From Clostridia bacterium (GTDB taxonomy: Bacteria > Bacillota > Clostridia > Peptostreptococcales > Anaerovoracaceae): a DNA stretch of 5,638 nucleotides. The stretch covers positions 1 to 5,638 of the forward strand of contig JAIKZT010000242.1 of the NCBI GenBank assembly GCA_024682015.1. The letters are read 5' to 3'. Below are positions 1 through 5,428 of the stretch, in pieces; position 1 is the first letter of the stretch, and the number at the start of each line of letters is the position of its first letter. The translations under genes and the position numbers were made by a program. The notes beneath the pieces were generated by a model. It saw only the letters and a program-made list of their open reading frames with translations. It did not search any database and had not been told where the DNA came from.

Positions 1-1407
1 AAATACGGGCTCTTCACCGCGATCTGCATGGTCGTGGGCATCGTCATCGGGTCCGGTGTCTTCTTCAAGGCGCAGACGATCCTGCAGAAGACCGAGGGCA
101 ACATGCCGCTCGGCATCGTCGCGTGGATCATCGGCGGCCTCATCATGATCTTCTGCATCCTGGCCTTTGCCGCCATGGCGCAGAAATACGAGAAAGTCAA
201 CGGCATCGTCGACTACGCTGAAGCGACGGTCGGCCCCCGCTACGGCTATTACATCGGCTGGTTCCTCAGCATCATCTACTATCCGACACTCACCGTCATT
301 CTTGCTTGGCTCACGGCCCGCTACTCGCTCGTGTTCATCACGTCGTGCTGGCCGAACTTCCCGCTGCTCATTCCTGCGGAGCAGGGCGGTTGCGTCATCG
401 GGCCGGAATGCATGTGCCTCATGATGTTCTTCCTCGTCTGCGCGTATCTGGTGAACGCGCTGTCGCCGAAGCTCGCAGGCAAGTTCCAGACGACCACGAC
501 CATCATCAAGCTCATCCCGCTGTTCCTGATGGCCGTCGTCGGCGTCATCGCGGGGCTGCTTGGCCCGAACCACATGCTCGTCAGCAACTTCGCGACTGCC
601 AGCGTTTCCGCGGGAGGCAGCGCGGCGCCGCTGCTCGCCTCCGTCTGCGCGACGTCGTTCGCCTATGAGGGCTGGATCATCGCGACGTCCATCAACGCCG
701 AACTGAAGGACGCGAAGCGCAACCTGCCGAAGGCGCTCGTCATCGGCGGCATCGTCATCATCGTCACGTACATCTGCTACTACATCGGCGTGGCCGGCGG
801 CGCTTCCGTCGAAGTGCTCATGGCGGAAGGCGCTACGAAGGCCTTCGTCAACATCTTCGGCGGCGTGCTCGGCAACATCCTGAACCTCTTTGTCGCCATC
901 TCCTGCGCGGGCACCATGAACGGCCTGATGCTCGGCTGCTGCCGCGGCATCTATTCGCTGGCAGCGCGGGGCGACGGTCCTCATCCCAAGCTGTTTTCGC
1001 ACGTCGACCGCGTGTCGAACCTGCCGAACAACTCCGCCGCGTTCGGGCTGCTGCTCTGCGCGTTCTGGGGCTGCTATTTCATCTTCGCCAGCGTGCTGGA
1101 GATGTGGGGCAGCGTAAAGGTCTTCAGCGGCACGGCTTTCGAGAGCGTTCCGTTCAGTTTTGACGCCTCTGAACTTCCGATCATCACCATCTACGCGATG
1201 TACATCCCCATCTTCGTCAACTGGATGCGCAAAGCCAGGGGCGAAACGACGGTTAGGCGCTACGTCATCCCGGCGCTGGCGATCGCAGGGTCCTTGTTCA
1301 TGGTCTACGCGAGCCTCGTGGGTCACCGGATGGAGAATTTCTGGTATCTGATCGTGTTCGCCGTGGTCATGCTGATCGGCAAGGCCCTCAACCGGCAGAA
1401 GGCGTGA
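1..1407 (+). CDS. APC-superfamily amino-acid permease, 5' end cut off by window edge
   Basis: This is an inner-membrane secondary transporter, most likely moving an amino acid or related amine with a cation or by exchange; the substrate cannot be read from sequence. The frame is open from base 1, and the first in-window ATG (28) lies inside transmembrane helix 1, so the true start is upstream. Helix 1 carries the APC signature GIVIGSGVFF (about codons 13-22), the glycine-rich unwound segment that contacts substrate. About eleven further hydrophobic helices follow, giving the usual 12. The stretch FAYEGWIIATSINAELKDAK (codons 220-239) matches the helix 6 region and the following loop of LAT/YfnA-like members, where helix 6 also lines the substrate site. 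The 468 visible residues fit a family length of about 450-500, so only a short N-terminus is missing. Transcription ends at the hairpin 24 nt downstream. Family assignment is firm; substrate is unknown. Confidence 0.93.
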   Translation, partial: KYGLFTAICMVVGIVIGSGVFFKAQTILQKTEGNMPLGIVAWIIGGLIMIFCILAFAAMAQKYEKVNGIVDYAEATVGPRYGYYIGWFLSIIYYPTLTVILAWLTARYSLVFITSCWPNFPLLIPAEQGGCVIGPECMCLMMFFLVCAYLVNALSPKLAGKFQTTTTIIKLIPLFLMAVVGVIAGLLGPNHMLVSNFATASVSAGGSAAPLLASVCATSFAYEGWIIATSINAELKDAKRNLPKALVIGGIVIIVTYICYYIGVAGGASVEVLMAEGATKAFVNIFGGVLGNILNLFVAISCAGTMNGLMLGCCRGIYSLAARGDGPHPKLFSHVDRVSNLPNNSAAFGLLLCAFWGCYFIFASVLEMWGSVKVFSGTAFESVPFSFDASELPIITIYAMYIPIFVNWMRKARGETTVRRYVIPALAIAGSLFMVYASLVGHRMENFWYLIVFAVVMLIGKALNRQKA

Positions 1408-1430
1408 CCCGCTTCATAAACCGCACAAGG

Positions 1431-1461
1431 AGCATCCCCGTCCAGGGGATGCTTTTCGTTT
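1431..1461 (+). terminator. Intrinsic terminator of the permease gene
   Basis: A perfect 9-bp stem, AGCATCCCC (1431-1439) with GGGGATGCT (1445-1453), closes a 5-nt loop and runs into TTTCGTTT. There is no T-tract on the other strand, so it acts on + strand transcription. It separates the permease from the downstream amidase. Confidence 0.88.
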
Positions 1462-1512
1462 GGTTCAGTTTAGAGATATTGCCACGGATGGGTATCGCGC
1501 GATTTGCATAAA

Positions 1513-1521
1513 TGTTATAAT
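1513..1521 (+). promoter_or_regulatory. Extended -10 promoter of the amidase gene
   Basis: TATAAT at 1516-1521 is a consensus -10 box, preceded by TG at 1513-1514 (extended -10). No good -35 lies 17 bp upstream (1493-1498 reads TATCGC), which the extended -10 may compensate. Transcription would start near 1528, at the edge of the ribosome binding site, giving a leader of only about 18 nt. This placement also rules out the in-frame ATG at 1504 as the start for this transcript. Confidence 0.7.
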
Positions 1522-1527
1522 GCGGGT

Positions 1528-1536
1528 GAAAGGAAG
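1528..1536 (+). promoter_or_regulatory. Ribosome binding site that fixes the amidase start at 1546
   Basis: GAAAGGAAG ends 9 nt before the ATG at 1546, whereas nothing like a Shine-Dalgarno sequence precedes the ATG at 1504. Protein homology also begins at 1546 (MKIALIQMKV). Confidence 0.8.
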
Positions 1537-1545
1537 TGTTCCGTC

Positions 1546-2358
1546 ATGAAGATCGCGCTCATCCAGATGAAGGTCGGCCACGACAAGGAGAAGAACCTCC
1601 AGAAAGCCCGGCAGCTCGTGCTGCGGGCGGGAAAGGAGGGCGCCCGCATCGCGGTGCTGCCCGAGATGTTCTGCTGCCCCTACGCAAACGAGTATTTCAG
1701 GCAGTTCGCCGAACCCGTGGGCGGGCACATCTTCAACGAACTGTCACAGATGGCCAAGGACGCGAACCTGACGCTCGTGGGTGGCTCATTCCCCGAGGAG
1801 GAGGACGGCAAGCTGTATAACGCGTCCTTTGTGTTTTCCCGGGACGGGCAGCTGCGCGCCAGTCATCGCAAGGCGCACCTGTTCGACATCGACGTGAAGG
1901 GCGGGCAGTCCTTCCGCGAGTCCGACACGTTTACGCCGGGCGACATGATCACGGTTTTCCGCACGGCGGGTCACATGTTCGGCCTGGCCATCTGCTTCGA
2001 CATACGCTTTGCCGAGATGTTCCGCTGCATGGCGCTACGCGGTGCCGAGGCGGTCTTTGTTCCCGCCGCGTTCAACATGACGACGGGGCCGCTGCACTGG
2101 GACCTGTCCTTCCGCATGCGCGCGGTGGACAACCAGTTCTATACGATCGGCTGCGCGCCGGCGCGGGACAAGTACGCGCCGTACGTCTCCTACGCGCATT
2201 CCCTCATCTGCGACCCCTGGGGAAGGGTCCTCGCCGACGCCGGAGAAAACGAGTGCGTAACGGTGGTGGACATAGACCTCGACGAGAACGCCAGGGTCCG
2301 CGAGCAGCTTCCCATCCTCAGCGCGAGGCGCCCGGGACTGTACGGCATGAACCGGTAG
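1546..2358 (+). CDS. Carbon-nitrogen hydrolase, Nit2/omega-amidase type
   Basis: A cytosolic nitrilase-superfamily amidase of 270 residues. The triad is visible: Glu40 in AVLPEMF, Lys109 in HRKAHLFD and Cys150 in LAICFDIRF. The spacings (69 and 41 residues) equal those of human NIT2 (E43, K112, C153). The segment FNMTTGPLHWDLSFRMRAVD (177-196) and the later DPWGRVLADAG are also typical of the Nit2 branch. Omega-amidases hydrolyse alpha-ketoglutaramate and alpha-ketosuccinamate to the 2-oxo acid and ammonia, clearing by-products of glutamine or asparagine transamination. That substrate is inferred from family resemblance; a general short-chain amidase or deaminated-glutathione amidase remains possible. 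The start at 1546 is chosen over 1504 because of its ribosome binding site, the promoter position and homology. The gene has its own promoter, and no clear terminator separates it from the bactofilin 114 nt downstream, so readthrough is possible. It appears intact. Confidence 0.93.
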   Translation: MKIALIQMKVGHDKEKNLQKARQLVLRAGKEGARIAVLPEMFCCPYANEYFRQFAEPVGGHIFNELSQMAKDANLTLVGGSFPEEEDGKLYNASFVFSRDGQLRASHRKAHLFDIDVKGGQSFRESDTFTPGDMITVFRTAGHMFGLAICFDIRFAEMFRCMALRGAEAVFVPAAFNMTTGPLHWDLSFRMRAVDNQFYTIGCAPARDKYAPYVSYAHSLICDPWGRVLADAGENECVTVVDIDLDENARVREQLPILSARRPGLYGMNR

Positions 2359-2408
2359 GCGCGTTTCTGCCAAAATGGTACATAACGGGGGCTTATGGGC
2401 CGCAGCGC

Positions 2409-2437
2409 TTGCAATCTGAACGAGAGCGTGATAGAAT
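2409..2437 (+). promoter_or_regulatory. Sigma-70-type promoter of the bactofilin gene
   Basis: TTGCAA (2409-2414) and TAGAAT (2432-2437) are separated by exactly 17 bp, with TG at 2429-2430 making an extended -10. Transcription should start near 2444, about 29 nt before the ATG. It is the best-formed promoter in the window. Confidence 0.8.
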
Positions 2438-2457
2438 AGTCGGGCATGTAAAGAGAC

Positions 2458-2464
2458 AAGGAGG
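2458..2464 (+). promoter_or_regulatory. Ribosome binding site of the bactofilin gene
   Basis: AAGGAGG is a full anti-Shine-Dalgarno match 8 nt before the ATG at 2473, followed by a T-rich unstructured spacer; strong initiation is expected. Confidence 0.85.
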
Positions 2465-2472
2465 CTGTTTTT

Positions 2473-2841
2473 ATGGCTTATAACGAATACGAACCGGCAA
2501 ATACATCCATCGATTCCGTCATCATCGAGACTGCGATCGGTGTCGATACCGTCTTTAAGGGCTCCATCAAGACGAACAAGCCCATCCGCATCGACGGACA
2601 CTACGAGGGCGACATCGAGTCGGACAACCTCATCATCATCACCGAGACGGGTTTCTTCAGCGGAACGCTCAAGTGCCGCGAACTGCAGCTGCAGGGCCAC
2701 GGCGAAGGCGAAGCGACCTGCACCGACCTGATGCAGTTCTCTTCGACGGGCAACTTCAAGGGCAACGTGGCGGTAAAGGACATCATCCTGGTGAGAGGCT
2801 CCCAGCTCGACGGACAGATCGACATGGCGTCCATGCGCTAA
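2473..2841 (+). CDS. Bactofilin-family polymer-forming cytoskeletal protein
   Basis: A 122-residue protein of the bactofilin family (formerly DUF583). These form a right-handed beta-helix that polymerises end to end without nucleotide into filaments, usually at the membrane, where they organise cell-wall enzymes or cell shape. After a short disordered N-terminus (about residues 1-18), the core shows the family pattern: a start like IGVDTVFKGSIKTNKPIRID (22-41), then HYEGDIES, ETGFFSGTLKCRELQLQGHG and GNFKGNVAVKDIILVRG. The periodic glycines and alternating hydrophobics are those of stacked beta-helix rungs. No transmembrane helix or M23 peptidase partner is seen next to it. It has its own promoter and strong ribosome binding site, and two hairpins follow the stop, so it looks monocistronic. 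The specific role in this organism cannot be told from sequence. Family call is secure. Confidence 0.92.
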   Translation: MAYNEYEPANTSIDSVIIETAIGVDTVFKGSIKTNKPIRIDGHYEGDIESDNLIIITETGFFSGTLKCRELQLQGHGEGEATCTDLMQFSSTGNFKGNVAVKDIILVRGSQLDGQIDMASMR

Positions 2842-2856
2842 AACTTTTGAGACATG

Positions 2857-2874
2857 GGGACGGTTCTCTGTCCC
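2857..2874. repeat. REP-like palindrome downstream of the bactofilin gene
   Basis: GGGACGGTTCTCTGTCCC folds as GGGAC (2857-2861) with GTCCC (2870-2874), extendable by a G-T and a G-C pair to leave a TTCT loop. It lies 15 nt after the stop and has no T-tract, so it is not a terminator itself. From memory, near-identical sequences recur as dispersed extragenic palindromes in various Bacillota and Desulfobacterota genomes, probably mobilised by Y1-type (RAYT) transposases. Only one copy is visible here, so repeat status is inferred. Confidence 0.5.
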
Positions 2875-2888
2875 ACCGACTGAATGCG

Positions 2889-2914
2889 AAAAACCGGTCT
2901 TCGGACCGGTTTTT
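2889..2914 (+). terminator. UUCG-tetraloop intrinsic terminator after the bactofilin gene
   Basis: ACCGGTC (2893-2899) pairs with GACCGGT (2904-2910) around TTCG, giving the very stable C(UUCG)G tetraloop. Flanking A-run (2889-2893) and T-run (2910-2914) extend the stem and make it symmetrical, so it could stop transcription on either strand. The only gene it clearly serves is the bactofilin. It shields the next promoter, which starts 25 nt further on. Confidence 0.9.
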
Positions 2915-2938
2915 GTGTGGCGGAAAGGGGCGCCGCAA

Positions 2939-2947
2939 TGGTATAGT
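2939..2947 (+). promoter_or_regulatory. Extended -10 promoter of the surface-protein gene
   Basis: TATAGT (2942-2947) is preceded by TG at 2939-2940. The position 17 bp upstream (GGCGGA, 2919-2924) is a poor -35. Transcription would start near 2954, right at the ribosome binding site. The match is weaker than at the two other promoters. Confidence 0.55.
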
Positions 2948-2954
2948 TAAAGAG

Positions 2955-2962
2955 TAAGGAGG
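2955..2962 (+). promoter_or_regulatory. Ribosome binding site of the surface-protein gene
   Basis: TAAGGAGG ends 9 nt before the ATG at 2972. It is the only convincing ribosome binding site for this gene; none precedes the GTG at 3272 after the in-frame stop. Confidence 0.85.
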
Positions 2963-2971
2963 CGATCCGCC

Positions 2972-3241
2972 ATGAAGAGAAACGCTTTGTTCATCTTGCT
3001 TTTTCTGATGCTTTCTCTGGGGTTCGGCCTGACTCATCCGGCATCGGTTTTCGCCGAAGGTGCGGTTGGAGGTCAGAGCCTGGATGAATTTGAATACACC
3101 GTCGATGAGGAGGCCGCTGCGGTGACCCTGACGAAATACGTCGGGACGGCTGCCTCCGTCGAAGTGGCAGGCAGCTACGAGCTGGAGGGGGTCACCTACC
3201 GGACGATCATCGATACGCAGACGATCTTCCGCGGAAACTAA
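2972..3241 (+). CDS. 5' fragment: signal peptide and N-terminal beta-rich segment
   Basis: This is what would be translated if the TAA is obeyed, 89 residues. Residues 1-28 are a Sec signal peptide: positive MKRN, a hydrophobic core ILLFLMLSLGFGL, and a likely signal peptidase I cut after VFA (28) before EGA. The rest (about 35-89) holds the segment typical of the front of DUF285 proteins, including VTLTKYVGTAASVEVAGSYE and then VTYRTIID. It ends at FRGN, immediately before a motif that continues after the stop. On its own the product would be a small exported fragment, unlikely to fold or function. Confidence 0.6.
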   Translation: MKRNALFILLFLMLSLGFGLTHPASVFAEGAVGGQSLDEFEYTVDEEAAAVTLTKYVGTAASVEVAGSYELEGVTYRTIIDTQTIFRGN

Positions 3242-3271
3242 ACGCTCACCGCGGCTAAGATCGGCGCGGGC

Positions 3272-5353
3272 GTGAGTTTTCTGGACGACACCATGCGCCT
3301 GCTGTTCGGCGAATGTCCGAAGCTGACGGACGTGGATTTGTCAGAAGCGGATACGGCGGGCGTCACGAGCTTTTCGTACATGTTCTATGAGTGCCGGGCG
3401 CTGAAATCCCTGGATCTGTCCTCCCTGGACACGTCCTCCGTGCGCACGATGCAGTCCATGTTCTGCAACTGCACGTACCTGTCGGAGATCGTCGGGATCG
3501 AACACTGGGATACGGGCAAACTCGAGATCATGTACCACATGTTCGACCGCGTGGCCTCGGCTTCCGGCGCAGGCGTCCTGGATACGGTCGACATGCGCGC
3601 CTGGGATCTCAGCCATCTGACGAACGCGGCCTGGTGCTTCCAGCTGTGTTACGCGCATCACATCCTGCTGCCGGATAACCTGGCCGTCATGAGCGCGGGC
3701 TTTCTGAACCACGCGTGCAAGGTGGAAGGGTCAACCTACACGATCCCCGCGGGCGTGCACACGATCGGCTACGCGCACACGATCTACGACTTTGCGACGA
3801 ACGATTTCGTGGAGTTCATCGTGGCGGACGGCAACGAGCACTACGTGGCCATCGACGGCATCCTGTATTCGGCAGACGGCAAGGAGATGCTGGCCGTGCC
3901 GCGCAACAAGCCGTTTGAGGGCGGCGTGTATGAGATCCCAGAAGGCGTTGAATTCCTGGGCGAACTCAGCTTTTCGCGCAACTATAACATCCATAAAGTC
4001 GTGCTGCCGGATTCCTACGAGATCGTCTACGTGCCCGTATACGACGAGCGGTATATCACTTACAAGGACACGGGCAACCTGAACGCTGGCACGAACCTGT
4101 CCATCGCTATCTACTGCTACACCGGGATCACGGAGTACGCCGTGAAGGATACGAATCCCCGGTACGCGTCCAAGGACGGGATCATCTACAGCAAGGACAT
4201 GAAGGAAGTCGTGGCTGTCCCGGCGCGCTACGCCCAAAAGATGGTCATCCCCGAAGGGGTGACGGTCTGGAACCGTGAAGCCATGTGGGCGGACGGCGGA
4301 TCCACCGTCGACAACCTCCTGAACAACTGCTCCGGCGTGTCGTTTCCGTCCACACTGGCGTGGATCTCGGACGATCAGCTGGCGATGCTCAACCGCCTGA
4401 AGGCAAACCGGGCGAGCGGCTCAAATCCGTTCACGATCGAACTCCCGGAGGAAAACGAAGCGCTGGAATGGAGCGAAACCGGCGAGCTCGTGCGCAAGGC
4501 ACCCATCGTCATCCTGACCCAGCCGGCGGACTGGCAGGGCTCTTACGGCGAGTATCCGTCCATCAGCGTCGAGGCAGCCGGAAGCGGTCTTGCGTACCAG
4601 TGGTATTACCGCAATGCCGGGACGTCGAAGTGGCAGACGAGTTCCGACACGGACGCCTGCTACGACGCGTACAAGCTGTCGGAGGCGCGGGACGGGCGAG
4701 AGGTCTACTGCGTCATCACGGATGAGGCGGGCAATACGGTCGAAACGGATGTGGTAACGATGAGCCTCTGGCTGCCGGAGGGCTATGAAGGACCGGCCAT
4801 TACGGCGCAGCCGGAAGGCTGGGAGGGCGCGTACGGCGAATATCCGGCGATCCGCGTGGAAGCGGAAGGCGACGGCCTCACGTATCAGTGGTATTTCCGC
4901 AATGCCGGGACTGAAAAGTGGAACAAGAGTTCGGATAAGGACGACTGCTACGATTCCTACCCGCTCTCGAAGGCGCGCGACGGGCGCGAAGTCTACTGCA
5001 TCGTGAAGGACCGCTACGGGCTGACCGCGAAGAGCGAGGCGGCGACGATGAGCCTGTGGCTGCCGGAAGGCTATGAAGGACCTGCCATCAAGGTTCAGCC
5101 GGCGGATTGGGCCGGGTCATACGGCGAATATCCGGCGATCCTCGTCGAGGCTGAAGGCGACGGGCTGACGTACCAGTGGTACTACCGCAATGCGGGCGCC
5201 TCCAAGTTCAGCAAGAGTTCGGACAAGGACGACTGTTACGATTCCTATCCGCTGACAAAAGCGCGGGACGGCCGCGAGGTGTACTGCGTCGTAACGGACT
5301 GCTACGGACTGTCCGTAAAGAGCGGCATCGCCGTGATGGAACGGTTGCCTTAA
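3272..5353 (+). CDS. 3' fragment: DUF285, BspA-like and Ig-like repeat region
   Basis: The longest stop-free piece after the TAA; the GTG at 3272 is merely the first possible start codon (ATG 3293 is another). Neither has a Shine-Dalgarno sequence and neither would give a signal peptide, so independent expression is doubtful and the product would stay in the cytosol. Domains: DUF285-type repeats at about 3302-3660, each opening with MF/LF/CF and carrying L-x-x-(L/V)-D-L-S and D-T-x-x-V cores; two BspA-like segments (3812-3955 and 4133-4270), each with a DGI(L/I)YS-KE-(A)VP pattern then IPEGV; three Ig-like repeats (4505-5353). Coding quality is uniform to the final TAA. Confidence 0.6.
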   Translation: MSFLDDTMRLLFGECPKLTDVDLSEADTAGVTSFSYMFYECRALKSLDLSSLDTSSVRTMQSMFCNCTYLSEIVGIEHWDTGKLEIMYHMFDRVASASGAGVLDTVDMRAWDLSHLTNAAWCFQLCYAHHILLPDNLAVMSAGFLNHACKVEGSTYTIPAGVHTIGYAHTIYDFATNDFVEFIVADGNEHYVAIDGILYSADGKEMLAVPRNKPFEGGVYEIPEGVEFLGELSFSRNYNIHKVVLPDSYEIVYVPVYDERYITYKDTGNLNAGTNLSIAIYCYTGITEYAVKDTNPRYASKDGIIYSKDMKEVVAVPARYAQKMVIPEGVTVWNREAMWADGGSTVDNLLNNCSGVSFPSTLAWISDDQLAMLNRLKANRASGSNPFTIELPEENEALEWSETGELVRKAPIVILTQPADWQGSYGEYPSISVEAAGSGLAYQWYYRNAGTSKWQTSSDTDACYDAYKLSEARDGREVYCVITDEAGNTVETDVVTMSLWLPEGYEGPAITAQPEGWEGAYGEYPAIRVEAEGDGLTYQWYFRNAGTEKWNKSSDKDDCYDSYPLSKARDGREVYCIVKDRYGLTAKSEAATMSLWLPEGYEGPAIKVQPADWAGSYGEYPAILVEAEGDGLTYQWYYRNAGASKFSKSSDKDDCYDSYPLTKARDGREVYCVVTDCYGLSVKSGIAVMERLP
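3302..3660 (+). repeat. DUF285-type repeats (BspA-like leucine-rich surface repeat)
   Basis: Units begin at LF 3302, MF 3380, MF 3458, MF 3539 and CF 3635. The first two steps are exactly 26 codons, then 27 and 32, so the array decays toward its end. The second unit is the best match to the family: MFYECRALKSLDLSSLDTSS. Cysteines recur near the start of the units (GEC, YEC, CNC, QLC). Confidence 0.8.
4505..5353 (+). repeat. Three tandem 288-bp repeats encoding Ig-like domains
   Basis: Units start at 4505, 4793 and 5081, with a period of exactly 288 bp (96 residues). Each reads QP-x-x-W-x-G-(S/A)-YGEYP, then YQWY(Y/F)RNAG, a DxCYD motif, ARDGREVYC, and, in units 1 and 2, the linker SLWLPEGYEG. 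YQWY and VYC are positioned like the Trp and the late Cys of bacterial Ig-like folds. Units 2 and 3 agree at about three quarters of residues; unit 1 is more diverged. Unit 3 lacks the linker and ends in ERLP. Confidence 0.9.
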
Positions 5354-5358
5354 ATACG

Positions 5359-5389
5359 AAAAAAGCACGGGAGGAGCAGCCTTCCGTGC
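5359..5389 (-). terminator. Intrinsic terminator of the convergent minus-strand gene
   Basis: GCACGGGAGG (5365-5374) pairs with CCTTCCGTGC (5380-5389), one G-T pair, 5-nt loop. The T-tract is on the minus strand (TTTTTT, 5364 down to 5359); on the plus strand no T-run follows. It therefore ends transcription coming from the right, only 6 nt short of the stop codon of the + strand gene. Confidence 0.85.
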
Positions 5390-5399
5390 CTGAATAATG

Positions 5400-5428
5400 G
5401 GCCCGGGGGATAGTCCCCGGGCCTTTTT
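5400..5428 (+). terminator. Intrinsic terminator of the surface-protein gene
   Basis: GGCCCGGGG (5400-5408) pairs with CCCCGGGCC (5415-5423), plus an inner G-T pair and an ATAG loop, followed by TTTTT (5424-5428). It is very GC-rich and strong. The last T is also the first base, on the plus strand, of the stop codon of the convergent gene. Confidence 0.92.

Larger units (their letters stand above)
2972..5353 (+). pseudogene. Secreted BspA/DUF285 repeat protein with Ig-like repeats, interrupted by one in-frame TAA
   Basis: Read through the TAA at 3239-3241 (codon 90), this is one open frame of 793 codons plus the final stop. It encodes an exported protein: signal peptide 1-28, N-terminal beta-rich segment, DUF285-type repeats, BspA-like segments, then three Ig-like repeats. 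Such proteins of host-associated Bacillota are usually surface or secreted adhesins or binding proteins. Both halves are in the same frame, no frameshift is needed, and homologous architecture continues across the stop: in DUF285 proteins a motif like F-x-G-N-x-T-L-T is normally unbroken, and here x is the stop. One base change would restore the codon (for example to AAA Lys or TAC Tyr). The downstream part shows no further damage, so the lesion is recent, a sequencing error, or tolerated. No LPXTG, SLH or C-terminal membrane segment is present. Pseudogene status is the cautious reading. Confidence 0.65.

Noticed and set aside
1504..1545. Upstream ATG that would add 14 residues to the amidase
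   Set aside because: It lies upstream of the consensus -10 box, has no ribosome binding site, and the extra residues do not fit the family; ATG 1546 has all three.
2359..2408. Possible terminator after the amidase gene
   Set aside because: No stem of useful length and no T-tract can be found before the bactofilin promoter.
2035..2700. Minus-strand open frame of 221 codons
   Set aside because: It lies antisense across the end of the amidase, the promoter region and the bactofilin, with low-complexity Arg/Val-rich translation and no recognisable domain; it is a by-product of GC-rich coding sequence.
3239..3247. Programmed readthrough of the TAA
   Set aside because: The following bases do not match known leaky stop contexts (CAA-type), and no structured element is evident just downstream; kept only as a minor alternative in the finding.
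3242..3271. Translation restart at GTG 3272 as an independent gene
   Set aside because: There is no Shine-Dalgarno sequence before it, it would start within a conserved domain, and the product would have no signal peptide.
3731..4237. Minus-strand open frame of 168 codons inside the surface-protein gene
   Set aside because: Antisense shadow of the BspA-like segments; no ribosome binding site, promoter or domain.
4505..5353. CRISPR-like array or non-coding tandem repeat
   Set aside because: Units are 288 bp without spacers and keep the reading frame; they are protein domain repeats.
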